Positions 48,546-60,298 of a stretch of DNA of 64,000 bases are shown here, piece by piece. The position numbers and the translations under genes were made by a program. Below the pieces are notes generated by a model, which did not search any database, was not told the DNA's origin, and saw nothing but the letters and a program-made list of their open reading frames with translations. How positions within the stretch are numbered: the first letter of the stretch is position 1; every line of letters starts with the position of its first letter. Source of the stretch: Phoebastria nigripes (Eukaryota; Chordata; Aves; Procellariiformes; Diomedeidae); contig JAYKAV010001809.1 in the NCBI GenBank assembly GCA_035582835.1, forward strand, positions 776,722 to 840,721, read 5' to 3'.

Positions 48546-50872
48546 TATTTGGGAATAGAACAGCTGTTTCTGCTTCTCCTTCATCTGCTTACTAAAGTGT
48601 TACACGTTCTTTCCATTATGCTGGTGCTATAGCTTAGGTCAGAGAATAAAAGTAAGCTATGGCCTTGGTAAATGATCACCCTATGGCTTTAGCTGTTTTC
48701 AGGATTACCTGACGTATATATCACACAGAATAATCATGTCTTTGGTATTGTTCCCTTTCTTGTTTTTCAATATAAAAATGTTATTTCTTCTTTCCCCACA
48801 CATGGAATCATTTTCAGGTTTTAGTTCCAGATGTTTACAGATGAGCTTTCCATGGTCTGAGCTCAAAATCAGTATCAGCTGGAATTTTAAAGATAGGGAT
48901 ACTTTTCAAACCTTGTTGGGTCACAAGTTCTTCCAGTGTTTTCCTCCAACAGAGAGCTTTTTTGCTTGTTTGGAGTCTTTTGTGCAGTTTTCTTTCTTCC
49001 TTAAGCATCCCATTCTCGNCTTATTTTCCAGAAATAGCCTCCTTCTCTTCTGTGGAGAAGATGGATTTTAATATGCCACACCACCATCCTCTTTTTGAAG
49101 AGCTTTGAGTGCTTTCACAATTTTTTCAAATAGTTGATTGTATTTCTTTCAAATGGTTGATTAAGCGGTAATTGATATTCTTGTAATTGATAGTCTCTAC
49201 TCCCTTCAGCAAAGCATAGTAACTTCTCTCTGAGGATTGTTAGTCGTGCACTGGCTTCAGATACAAACTGGTTTATGAAGTTATTTCCACTTCACAACTA
49301 TGGCTCGCAGTTCTTTCAGTTGTGCTGATGCATCTGGTTTTAGAATTGAATCACTGAATCACATTAATTGGGGGGGAAGTAATTTTAAAAGGGATCATCT
49401 CAGTGATGCAATTTATGTCGCAGCTATACAAATAGGTTTATCAGCACAATTGAGAAGGAGGCAGATTGCACCAGGAGGATCAGAATTAGCAGCTGGGGTA
49501 GAAAGCTTGTTGAGGGAAAATTGCTCAGTTGTTGTTAGAGGAGCTGAGCTGTTTCCTTTGTTTTCTGTTGTTAGAACTGCCTTCCTGCTCCACCTTCACC
49601 CTCTTCCCCTATTTTAGGTCAATTCTATTTTTTTTAAAAGTCTTTTGTCAGAAAGTATTGAAAATGTTCATCTCGTGTATGAAGGTGTTTAGTTTCCAGA
49701 TTGTTGTAACAGCAAAGTGACTTTTGACTCCAGACACAGCGGCAACGATGGCTCTCTTGATTCTCTTCCAAGTCTTCTTTCGTGAAAGTTTTGAAGAATA
49801 ATGTGCTTAGATTGAGTTAATATTTATATGCCAAGGGTCAGAGAATTTCATCTGGGTTAGCTCTTTGTGGTGTGTGAGAGAAATAGCAGATAGCACTATT
49901 TGCCATTAATTTGAAGACCAATTAAAAGTAGAGCATTTCCTTCAGTTGTAGCTCTGGGTGCCTTCCCGTGCAGAAGATGGGGCGATGTGTCTGTGTTCTC
50001 TATTAGTGTCAGGGTTTCACTCGTGCCGGTGTTGCACAGCGTCCTCTGAAGACTGACAGTTACCAGGTTCGTTTACCTGTGGAAGATCATTCACACTTCC
50101 TTGGTCTGACCACTTCAAAGGTGATAAAATAGGACAAATAGACATGCAATAAGGAAAAAAAAAAGTTTTGAACCATTTCCCCCAAAACATAATGGCTCTG
50201 GGGAGAAAAAAACATTTCAGAAATCATTCTGTGAAGGTGCTAGCAAGCATGCTGCAAGTACTTGAAAGGCATGAGTTATCCAAAGTGAAATACCATCTGT
50301 CTGTCTTATGGCTAATCAGATACAGCAATTCTTCCTGAGCTTTTTCCTTGGAAAGAGTCAGGGAAAAAAAGAAACCCCAATTTGCTCTGTTTGAAGTTCT
50401 CTTAGCAAGTACTGTGTTTCACTTGCTGTGGAACATGAACTCCGAGAGTCTGTGTTTCTTGCTGATATTTTACTACCAAAGAACTAAACATACAAAGCAG
50501 GAAACAAACCCCCTCTCAGAAGAAATGCCGTGAGCACACCATTTCCACACTTAAGATATTTAGCTCCAGTTTGTTTTGGGCTGCACTCTTCTTTTTGACT
50601 TCTTGATCTCTGCTGAAAATGAGTTTCTTCCAAAAGGTTTCCTTCTATTTGCCAACCAGTGTTTGAAAAGTGGGTCTTGTTTAAAACTATTCTTATAGAA
50701 TATACTATCAAACATTTGAGAACTGTCTTTATTAAAGGTATCATGTTAAATCATTGTGTTTCTGAGAATAGTTTAATTTGTGTGCAGAATGTATTTTTTT
50801 TTCCTGCTCCTCTGACATGAATATGCTTGAGCTGCCCTTGGACTGGTCCTTATGAATAAAAAACAGTGTGGT

Positions 50873-50922
50873 GGTGTTTGGTTGTGGGGGTTTTTTGTTT
50901 GGTTTTTTCTTTCTTTTTTACT
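50873..50922 (+). repeat. G/T-rich low-complexity tract
   Basis: GTGTTTGGTTGTGGGGGTTT, TTTGTTTGGTTTTTTCTTTC. Same sequence class as the tracts at 22718, 27018, 31216 and 56571. Confidence 0.85.
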
Positions 50923-52016
50923 AATGGGGAATTGCTTATATACAGTTGTATCATTTGTGTCCACAATATAGATAAATGTGGGAGGAAAGGGTCACACAAC
51001 TCTGTAAAAAACAAGTTCTAACACAAGCACACAATACTAAAAGATAATCATACTTTGAGGAATATCAACATTTTAGCTTTTTTTTTTTTCCTAAAAAATG
51101 TAGAGAGATACAAAAATGACTTATCTTCATTCAAAAAACCAGTGTATTTTCTAAATGGAAATTGGCCAAAGAGGTGTGAAAATGAACTGCATCTGGCAGT
51201 TGGAAGAGTTTGACAAGTTCCTTTTTTGGTGGGTGTTTAGATTAATAACCTTAGCTGGAATTTGAAAAAAAAATTTGAAGGGCCACTGACTCGCTTTGAA
51301 AACTGCCTAAGAGCTTAGTCAGATGTTTGTTTGAAAAACAGTTGCAGTGATAACGAGAAGTTACTTCTCCTCAATTGTGGTACGTAACTGACTTGCAAAC
51401 TCTTCCTTCCCTGCAGTACAAGATCAGACGGGTTCATGTAAACTGCTGCCAAGATTTCTCTTATCCTTAGTGGCTGAATCACCAATGCAGTTGAACTGAT
51501 TAAAGTCATATTTGTCAAGGACTTCTACGAGAAACAGATATCCAACAAACAAACATAATTTGGTGAAATTATTTAAACGTAACTTGTACTTAAAGTATTA
51601 GGAAAGATTACAAACTAAGTTATTGTTGCTTTGTATAAAGATTGAGATTGCTAGACATGCCACAGTTAAATTAATTTTACATATATTTGCAATGAAGATC
51701 TGGTTTAGCATTTGCACTTTGCTCTGCCATTATTTATTAAATGTTGCTGCAAGAGGAACTTACTCTCTCTTTTTAAGGCATTTCTTCGAACAAGAGTTAT
51801 TTCTTGTATCCAGATAGTTCTGAACTAGTTATGTTTGTATTAGTGCAGGTCAGAAGAGAGGAAAAGGCAAATACATCTTACAGTTTAAATTCGCGTTAAA
51901 TCCAATATTCTTTGTTTGGTTTGGATCTGCAGTAGCACGTAAGTCAATGAGGGCTGTTGGTGCGCTAATGTAAAGAGCCTTGTATTTAATCGTTTTCTAA
52001 AATGTGTTGTTTCTAG

Positions 52017-52226
52017 GTCTACAGACAAGACTGTGAAACCTTTGGCATGGTAGTGAAGATGCTGATTGATAAAGATCCATCATTAGAGAAGTCCATTCAG
52101 TTTGCCCTGAGGCAGAATTTGCATGAAATAGGTGAGCGATGCATTGAAGAACTCAAACATTTCATTGCTCAATACGATGCTGCCAATCAAGATCTATCAG
52201 AATCCTTCAAAGAGGGCTCATACTAA
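52017..52226 (+). CDS. PPHLN1: PPHLN1 terminal coding exon (HUSH/TASOR-binding helices)
   Basis: Begins after acceptor TGTGTTGTTTCTAG, in phase 0 with the exon ending at 22302, and encodes 69 residues to a TAA at 52224-52226. The sequence VYRQDCETFGMVVKMLIDKD, then PSLEKSIQFALRQNLHEIGE and RCIEELKHFIAQYDAANQD, is almost identical to the mammalian C-terminus. It forms the conserved helical hairpin through which periphilin dimerises and joins TASOR in HUSH (family knowledge). The last dozen residues (LSESFKEGSY) differ from the human ending in sequence and are slightly longer. Confidence 0.97.
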   Translation, partial: VYRQDCETFGMVVKMLIDKDPSLEKSIQFALRQNLHEIGERCIEELKHFIAQYDAANQDLSESFKEGSY

Positions 52227-52600
52227 GGACAAAAATATGCTTTTAGATCCTCTGCATTGTGTATGCCATAAGACATAAATCTGCTTTTCGCGGGGAAAGA
52301 GGAGATCTTGTTGGAGATTTGAACCCAAGGCCTGCACTCCTTCGCAGTAGCTCAGGTGGCTATATCTTGTTCACTGTGGTCTCCACAATTGTATTCTTCC
52401 TACCTGTACTTGTTGACATATATTCCTTTGAAAGGATGTTCTTTTCAAAAACGCTGTAAAGTGGCAAACTATTTTTGAAACCCTTACACAGTTACCTAGG
52501 AAAAAATGTTCGGTCTGATGGATGTACACTTATGTTTTGATGTTTGTAAGTGTAACTTCAAACACTATTTTTTATTAAAATAACAAGAAGCAGCTCTTCG
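52227..52600 (+). other. PPHLN1: Probable PPHLN1 3' UTR
   Basis: Follows the stop codon. A candidate variant poly(A) signal ATTAAA lies at 52574-52579, with T/G-rich sequence (ATGTCTTGTTTTCAT) about 45 bases downstream. No canonical AATAAA was seen on this strand close downstream, so longer 3' ends using signals further along are possible. Confidence 0.55.
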
Positions 52601-54352
52601 TTCCTCAACTTATGCAGAAATATGTCTTGTTTTCATATATGCTACAGGAAGGGAAAACTTGCAAAATTATTCGCAACTATGATTTAAATTATTTATTATA
52701 GTTTAGTTTGAAACTTCAGATTCATTCTGTAAAATTACACTAGGGGTTATCTCTAGTCTCCAACTGCCAGAGCAACTCTAACTGCTTGATATAAGAAGTG
52801 CTGTATTTTTGCTCTAATTGCAGGTTCTGCAAATGCCTTTTAAATTTTGGTGTTTTCCATATCGTGAGTCATTACTAGTAAGCAGTATTATGTAGGATGA
52901 ACTCAATTTTTTGTCAATATTTGCAAGTAAACGTTTCCTTTGTTATGTTTTTGACTACACCTTACAGAGTGTAACTGCAGGCAGCCACTGAGCAGGGAAA
53001 GGTCCCTTCTCCTACTCTCTCCCCCTCCCCCCCTTACACCTTCTCACCACTTTTCATGCATTAGTTTTAACAATTAGGAGGCTGTGTAATCTTTACTTCT
53101 GACGTCAAGAAGGCACAGCGATTTGGGGTGGCAAGGTGAGGCAAGGCAAGCGAGCAGGACCATCTCTTTAGTAACTCCAAGTTGCTTTGGATTGAATGTC
53201 ATGTAGGTGAACCCTAAGGCCCCGAATTCATCATCATTTCAAACCTTGGTGATTCTGTGTAATGTCTGGAGCCACTTCTGACCTGATAGAGCAACTTGTA
53301 GTTGGGGAACAGTGATTGAGGAGCGTCAAGAGGCTGGCAGTGCTACATAATTACTTTTCAGAGATGAAAAATATTTAGGACTCATTGGCGGTATCCTGAC
53401 TATTGGATTGTGTACAGCTTTACATTTAATAAGGTACTGTTTTTTATGAACATTTTAGGAAAGGAATAATTTGAGTCATGATCACAAAGAGGTAAGTATA
53501 AGCATGATTATTTTGTATACATTTGCATTTAAAAACACGTGAAACTCTAAAAGGACTAATGACTAAAGCTCACTGTTTCCAAAGTGCACAGTATTTTTAA
53601 ATGAAAAAGGCATTGAATTCAGCCCCCTTATCAAGATAGCTTCTCAGATTTCATCAGAATGGTTTGCAGAAAAGTAAATGAAATAGCAATGATTTTGCAT
53701 GTACAAGGTACTGTATGTATCACAGCATCTTATACATGCAAATCTTGATATGATATATTAAATATGTATAACATCAGATTCCTGAGATGCCTGATTAGTT
53801 TTAATGTCAGTAGGGTGTGGTTTTGCAGTTGGCTTTTGTTGGTTTCTAAGAGGTCATATTGCTCAAAGGAGATGACCTGCAACTTACCTTGTTGGCACCT
53901 GGGATTGTGTGGGCTGCACAGTGAGTGGGAATCAGCTCACAGATCCTACAGGATGCTAATTTGGGGAGGGAGAGGGGGGAAGAGAGAGAGGCAACCTGTT
54001 GTGGCACAGTAGCTAGACCTGACCCGCCCCTTCTGGCAACAACCTGGCTTACNGAGATCAGTCATGAAACCACAGGCAAAGTCTTCTCTGAGGCAGAAGC
54101 GTAACTACAGCGCTTCACTACTTGCCTACAGGACCGAGAGCCTTTAGGGTGTTACATCACAGTTTCTGCTTTGGGTTAGAAATGCTAATGAAAAAATACT
54201 GAAATAATGTTTAATATATTTTTGATTACAAATGTCCATTATTACTGTACAGTTTGTTAGAAGTCTCCTTTGTTAGAAGCCTGATTAAATTTACTATGAT
54301 AAAAGTATCTGATTTTTCAAGTGTTCTTCTGTAAAGTAAGACCTAAGCTTAC

Positions 54353-55417
54353 AATCATAGAATCATAGAATATCTCGAGTTGGAAGGGACCCATAAAGAT
54401 CATCGAGTCCAACTCCCTGCTCCTGGCAGGACTGCCTAAAACTAAACCATATGACTAAGAGCGTTGTCCAGACGCTCCTTGAACTCTGACAGGCTTGGTG
54501 CCATGACCACTTCCCTGGGGAGCCTGTTCCAGTGACCGACCACCCTCTCAGTGAAGAACCCTTTCCTAATGTCGCTGGTCACCAGAGAGAGGAGATCAGC
54601 ACCTCCCCCTCCACTGCCCCCCTTGAGGAAGTTGTAGACTGCGATGAGGTCACCCCTCAGCCTTCTCTTCTCCAAGCTGAACAAGCCAAGTGACCTCAGC
54701 CGCTCCTCGTAAGTCTTGCCCTCGAGGCCTTCCACCATCTTGGTTGCCCTCCTCTGGACACACTCTAATAGTTTGATGTCCTTCTCATATTGAGGTGCCC
54801 AAAACTGCACACAGTACTCGAGGTGGGGCTGCACCAGCGCAGTGTAGAGTGGGACAATCACCTCCCTCGACCGGCTGGCTATGCTGTGCTTGATGCACCC
54901 CGGGACACGGTTGGCCCTTTTGGCTGCAGGGCACAGCGTTGCCTCATGTTCAACTTGCCATCAACCCAACCCCCCACATCTCTTTCTGCAGAGCTGCTTT
55001 CCAGCCTCTTGTCCCCCAATTTGTACGTATAACCAGGATTACCCTGTCTCAGGTGCAGAATCCGGCACTTGCTCTTGTTAAATTTCACACAGTTGGTGAT
55101 TGCCCAGCTCTCTAGTCTATCCAGATCTCTTTGCAAGGCCTCTCTACCCTGGAGGGAGTCCACAGCTCCTCCTAGTTTAGTATCGTNGGCAAACTTAATG
55201 TACATTTGACTCCCGTGTCCATATAATTTATAAAAACAATAAAGAGCACTAGCCCTAAAATTGAGCCCTGGGGAACCCCACTGGTGACTGGCTGCCAGCC
55301 CGATGTAACCCCGTTTACTGTAACTCTTTGAGCCCAACCCATCAGCCAATATTATTGTGTTTTTCAGATTAGCTAATAGGTCAGTAAGATCTTTCAAAAG
55401 TTTGTTAGGTTGTCCTT
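54353..55417 (-). mobile_element. CR1 LINE, 5'-truncated, with RT remnants
   Basis: The 3' end on the + strand shows two AATCATAG octamers (54354-54368), then GAGTTGGAAGGGACCCATAA. On the - strand, 54442-54861 keeps an open 139-codon frame of the RT ORF C-terminus ([43 protein letters not shown]). 54879-55397 carries upstream RT sequence in another frame, including the palm FADD region, where an ambiguous base (55187) falls. The frame change near 54900 and the missing 5' part make it non-functional. AGCTTA occurs on both flanks (54346-54351 and 55418-55423) and may be a short target duplication. It appears younger than the copy at 1657. Confidence 0.93.
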
Positions 55418-56195
55418 AGCTTAATCTGACTTTTTTTTTTAAATGGATTAAATTTTACTCATGAACTAAGGAGCCTCTTGAATTTTTTTATAAGTGCTAT
55501 TTCTGTGAAAAGTTTAATTCACATTCATGAGTGACAGGTAACTGGTTTTCCGATTAATTCTTGTCATTATGTTGAATGTTCACATCTAACCTTTTGTGAT
55601 GTATGCTTTCTGTTGATGTAAGTAAAATATTATGCCAATCACTTAACTTAAGCAAGAAACATGGCTTTTAGTCTTGCTTCCTGTAGAAACAAACATATAC
55701 TTTGGATTTATTTCACATCAGTGTAAAAAGTTGTCCTTGGTCTCATGGACAGCCTCGATGGGGCTCCTGGAAAGGGGTAGGAAGAGCATTGGTGGAAGGA
55801 ACCAGACGCTGTGCTGGAGGAATTTGTTTTCTTCATCACCTTAAGATCTTCTGGAAAAAAACCCTTACTCCTAGCGCTCACTGATGTGCAGATACCCTTA
55901 AAAGAATAAAAAGGGAACAGAAAAAGGAAGGAAAGCAGCATGGAAATTCAGTGCTATCTGCTGAGGCTGGAGCAGTTCTGAACAGATCTGTAACCTCACT
56001 GGGTGAGTTGGCAGCTTTGAGTGACAACGTAAGCAGTTAGGGTGAAAATCAGCAATAAAACCATTACAGATATGAAAGGAGCTGATGCCATGTATCAGAG
56101 AAGGACCGGTTCCTTGTGACCCTGTTTTCTGTGCAAGAGTTCCTCTTTTGATGAGGATGACATATTGCCCTAGTATTTCTCACTATGGTGAAAGT

Positions 56196-56775
56196 TGTAC
56201 TGGTTTTGGCTGGGATAGTTCATTTTCTTCATAGTAGCTAGTATTGGGCTATGTTTTGGATTTGTGCTGGAAAGAGTGTTGATAATACAGGGATGTTTTC
56301 GTTATTCTGAGCAGTGCTTACACAGAGTCAAGGCCTTTTCTGCTTCTCACACCACCCCACCAGCGAGTAGGCTGGGGGTGCACAAGAAGCTGGGAGGGGA
56401 CACAGCTGGGGCAGCTGACCCCAACTGACCAAAGGGGTATCCCGTACCATATGGTATCATGCTCAGCAATAAAATCGGGGCGGGGGGGCAGGTGGGAGTT
56501 TGCCGGGGCTGCTATTGCTCAGGGACTGGCTGGGTATCAGTTGGCTGGTGGTGAGCAACTGGGGTTTTTCGTATCACTTGGGGTTTTTTTGTTTGGGGTT
56601 TTCTTTGGTTTTGGTGGGGGGGTTGTTTGTTTGTTTGTTTTACTTATTAAACTGTCTTTATCTCTGCTCACAAGTTTTCTCACTTTTACCTTTCTGATTC
56701 TCTCCCCCATCCCACCGGGGGGGAGTGAGCGAGCAGCTGTGTGGGGCTTAGGTGCCTACCAGGGTATAAGCTCCA
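56196..56775 (+). mobile_element. Solo LTR of an avian endogenous retrovirus
   Basis: Starts TGTACTGGTTTTGGCTGGGA and follows the layout of a common bird ERV LTR. It contains a segment with ACAAGAAGCTGGGAGGGGAC, a TATA-region equivalent near 56466 (here CAATAAAATCGG), GGGACTGGCTGGGTATCAG, a poly(A) signal ATTAAACTGTC near 56648 and a U5-like GATTCTCTCCCCCATCCCAC segment. The end is taken at CA (56774-56775) but is approximate; no convincing target-site duplication was found. There is no internal gag-pol-env sequence on either side, so this is a solo LTR. The exact RepBase family was not determined. Confidence 0.8.
56571..56640 (+). repeat. G/T-rich low-complexity tract inside the LTR
   Basis: TTGGGGTTTTTTTGTTTGGG, then GTTTTCTTTGGTTTTGGTGG and (TTTG)4. 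It replaces the T-rich stretch between U3 and the poly(A) signal usually seen in this LTR type. Confidence 0.8.
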
Positions 56776-58480
56776 CTTGGAATATAGGTACACTACTTCT
56801 AGTAACACAAAACAGAATTTANGGCTTTGGTGACTGTATCTGAGTCTTGTGCTGGTAGCAGACACTATATCCTATACCATTCTCTTTATATTTAAGGTGG
56901 AAGAATCAATTGGAAGCATTTCTCATAGGAAGTGATCAAAAATAATGAAGTAGAAATCTTTCACATCAAGCTGAAAAAACTGAACAAAGTTGTATAGCCA
57001 TCTTTAAATTTAGTGTGTAATTTTTAAAGTGGATAAAAATACAAGTTCGCCCCTCTTTCATTAAGCGTGGTTACAAGTACCTGTTATTCTTCCCCTGAAA
57101 TGTCTCTTAGCAGTCCATTCCTCAGCAAAACAACGCTTTCTAAATGTTTTCTAAGGCTCTTAACTACTTGTGGTCCTGCAGCCCAGCACAGGTATGTGCC
57201 TCAGAACAGAGGTATCTACACTAGCTCTGAACAAGCTGCTGAACCACTGGAAGGCAGCAGCACCGGAGCACTGCTCCCCTGGGCATCCTGCTGTGCAACC
57301 ATACCTTCCTTGGCTGAGTCTGGTCTTGAGGGAAAACAGGTCAGAGCTCCTGCCTCGGGCTGGAAGAACCGCTGCTGTTTAGAGGGAGAGCAGCACTAGG
57401 TACAGGAGGTTTATTACCCCCTTGCACAGACAAACGTGACTCCAAATTTGTTCCGAGTAAAACTGAGGACAAGGAAAGGCCTCTATCCACTGCCAAAGCT
57501 TCCAGCTGAAAAATAACAATATAAACGGTGGTGGGAGGGGGGAATTGTCATTATTTACATCACACATTTTGAAGTACCCAGAGCCCTTGCAGGAGCAGAG
57601 AGCTCACAGTGCCCCAGCAATGACACCTTTAGCCCTAAGTTATCCTTGGGTTTTGTGTAAGGGCATGGGGAAGAGATACATCTTTCAACTCACTTATTTT
57701 GAGGTTGAGAGAGAGGTAAAGTTAACTCTGAAGATAGCTTGTAAATGACACACTTTAGAGATCTGTGTTGAATAGTTGGGTTGGTTTTTTTTTTTAAAGA
57801 AGAAAGTATTAAGAAGCAACTAACAATCTATGGAGAACTTCTGTCATCTAATACTCCATAAGACATTGCACTTTGGGAGAGTACATATGCTGTATCTCAG
57901 AAGATGGTGTAAGATCAGAAGAACTACTGGTGGAGACATTTCTCCATGAGACAGTTACTTGCTCCAAAAAGGACACAGCAGTAGCAGCACAGCATGTTGT
58001 TTCTGAGGATCCTGGTTCCCTGTATCTGGAAATGCAGGTAAGAATGGAAGGTCCCAATCATTGTTTGAGCATCCTGGGGAAAGTATTAACAAGTCAGCAT
58101 CTCTCCTCAAGTCCTCTAAGTCCTGGCAGTCTAGTGGTTGTAATATACTTAAGCACAACAGGCATTTGGCTGCAAGGAAAGCAAATGCTGCCTAAGCCAC
58201 CACGGCAGCCCGCCAGCTGGAAGCATCCCATGAGCTGCCCACTGGCCCATGCAATGTAGCATGATACTACTTTGATCAGCTTTCATATACACAAGACTTG
58301 TTTGTACTAGAAAAGTGACTTATATGGTGAATACCACCTCTGGGAGTAAAGGATCTTTTGCTTATTTTAGCCTGAAAAATACAAGCAAGTAACTGCTAGT
58401 TTGATTTAGCCTTAGCAATAGCTTCATTTTCTTTGGTGTAAGCCAATGCTCATGTGTCCATTCCCTCCCTTACTTCTAGC

Positions 58481-60298
58481 TGCTTTTATTTCCAAACTTC
58501 TGTATCCTCAAGAAGGGCAAGCTTAGTTCAATTTGCCAGGCTTTTTTGGTAAGAAGCATCTGTTATTTCATTAATTACCTTTCTTCAGGTGGTCAGAATG
58601 CCAATGGCTTTAGCATTTACTCTCTTAATTGGTGGATGTCACTGTTAATGCAACTAACAAATTTCTGCCCCTTATTTCAAACAGTGGAAGAAGTTTATTG
58701 TAACTTGAAATAGCTCCTGCTCCACATATGAGTTCAAGGCAACTTTTGAGATTACCTACGAGTTTATAGGTTTTGGCCAGCTTGCCTTCTAGAACCACCC
58801 AGCATCTCTCTTCCTTTATGTAAGCCAACTTCAGAAACTATTTTTGGGAAAGGAGGGGAACAATAATAAAAAAAAAAATCCACATCCACAGGAGTTGCAT
58901 ATTTGTTGTACTGATATATTCCAGGCTTGTGTGGTTTTTACATTTATATAGTTTACATTTTGCTTGACCCATAAATAACACTTGCAAGATTAAGAGGGCC
59001 ATAGTTTAGAGAGTATTTACATAGCCCCACCATGCATACAGAGCTTTTAATACCTAGTAGACAAAATTAAGCTGTTTGCACTAAATATTTTCAATATTTT
59101 TCAACTTAAAACCCCTGACTAAAACACAAGCAATATTTCATCCATAATGCTGCTGTTAAACCCCTAACAAATCTAGTTTGATACTGTAACAAACTTCTTC
59201 AAATTCAGGGATATAAAAATACTCAGCTTTTAAAATTTTAACTGTACAATATGTACATTAGTATTTGCACTGTTAAATTATGAATACATTTAAGCCTATG
59301 AAATACTACATTATAAATATCAATGTTTTTTGATTTAGAATTGCAGCTAATACATTTTAAAACCTGGACAATGCATTTGAAAAGACACAATTCTGGAGCC
59401 TAATCCTTTTAAGCCCTTACAAAAGTATTTGTTACGTAAGTAGATTCATTGACTTAAATGGGGTTACATGCCTGAGCAAAGGACTCCAGCAGTTGTACCT
59501 CTCCCTTTCACTGCTGGGGCGTGGGGGGCACGGCATAAAAACCATCACCACTCATTGGCAGCTAAGTCCAATTCCAGCAGCTGAATTAATATCTTCCTTT
59601 AAATGGGCACAAAAAAAACCCCTTACAGAGGGATGGAATTCTTAAAAAATGGTGGAGGGAAAACATGAAAGTGAAACGTATAAACCATTCACTGCTGCTT
59701 TAGGTTACATCAAGGCCTCAAGCATTTCAGCTCCCACATTCTGATTTTTGCCTCCTTAATAGTAGACTCTTTGGAAAAGGAGCATTTTCCCAAATAAAAA
59801 AAATTCCAGTTTTGTAAGGAAACTTGAAGGAGGAAGAGTGAGCTTTATCAATGAAGAAAGGGCACAGTATAGAGCCTTTTTCTTGGCGGTAAGAGGAAAA
59901 AGTCAAAGATCACCCTGTGTGGGTATAACTACAGCACAGGACTGACAATTTTATTTATTGATCTTTGTTGAATCCCCTCTCTCAGATAATTCAACAGAGG
60001 TGAATAGCGAGCATAAAATAAAATGTCTACAAAACGTCTGTATCAAGAACTGCAATAACACTATTTTGACAGCTGAAACATAGTATGTAAACCTAGCAAT
60101 ATCTGAGCAGATCATCATTTGGCATGGTGACATTTCTGAATGTTACTTGTACAATGTAAACTCTGGCAGGGCTATCATTTACACTGGCAAAGCATTAAGA
60201 ACCTTAGCAACTTGCCTAAGTACGATTATTAATATAAAAAGATGTGGTTCAAACTGTAGCTACAGAGTTGACTGGTCTTCCCAACTGTTAAAAACAAA
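58481..60298 (-). other. PRICKLE1: Probable PRICKLE1 3' UTR
   Basis: AT-rich, repeat-free sequence directly downstream of the PRICKLE1 stop on the - strand. Candidate AATAAA signals on that strand are at 59950-59959 (two overlapping, a 3' UTR of about 340 nt), 58694-58699 and 58485-58490 (about 1.6-1.8 kb). The long uninterrupted AT-rich stretch between them resembles a long 3' UTR. Which end is used cannot be decided from sequence. Confidence 0.55.
58485..58490 (-). terminator. Candidate distal poly(A) signal AATAAA of PRICKLE1
   Basis: TTTATT on the + strand (AATAAA on -), about 1.8 kb after the PRICKLE1 stop. A second copy is at 58694-58699. Choice between sites is inference. Confidence 0.35.

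Larger units (their letters stand above)
22303..52016 (+). other. PPHLN1: Last PPHLN1 intron, 29.7 kb
   Basis: Large AT-rich intron between the KTKEIEQ exon and the terminal exon, joined in phase 0 exactly as in the known protein (EIEQ/VYRQDCETF). Identified contents are several G/T-rich low-complexity tracts, one degenerate CR1 piece (26316-26500), a purine-rich island (34930-35830), an A-N-G homopolymer junction (38693-38725), motif-dense AT-rich blocks (41820-42600 and 44940-45430) and a GC-rich patch (44580-44760). No nested gene was recognised on either strand. The many 60-120-codon open frames have no coding character. Confidence 0.8.
1..52600 (+). other. PPHLN1: PPHLN1 locus, 3' portion (partial gene)
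   Basis: Gene-level span. Five coding exons were found at 10901-11157, 15155-15237, 19396-19515, 22162-22302 and 52017-52226. They join in frame (intron phases 1, 0, 0, 0) and read as the C-terminal two thirds or so of periphilin-1. The first exon found begins inside a split codon, so at least one coding exon lies upstream. I did not find the exons for the N-terminal part in 1-10900, so that stretch is inferred to be intron. The 3' end is set at about 52600 from a candidate poly(A) signal. In human, PPHLN1 converges on PRICKLE1, and the same arrangement is seen here. Confidence 0.88.
52601..58480. other. Intergenic gap between convergent PPHLN1 and PRICKLE1
   Basis: No coding exon was recognised. 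Contents are one CR1 (54353-55417), one solo LTR (56196-56775), ambiguous bases at 54053, 55187 and 56822, and moderately GC-rich unassigned sequence near 57160-57400 and 57860-58260. Open frames there start at non-ATG codons or lack known motifs. Confidence 0.65.

Noticed and set aside
57067..57399. 110-codon + strand open frame in a GC-richer patch
   Set aside because: Low-information Ser/Ala/Pro composition, no splice or family support, and it lies in the intergenic gap beside an LTR.
57800..58037. Exon-like segment with a T-rich acceptor (ending TTTTTAAAG) and donor CAG/GTAAGA
   Set aside because: The frame is closed upstream by a TAA, the listed open frame starts at TTG, and the peptide has no recognisable features; such splice-site pairs arise by chance.
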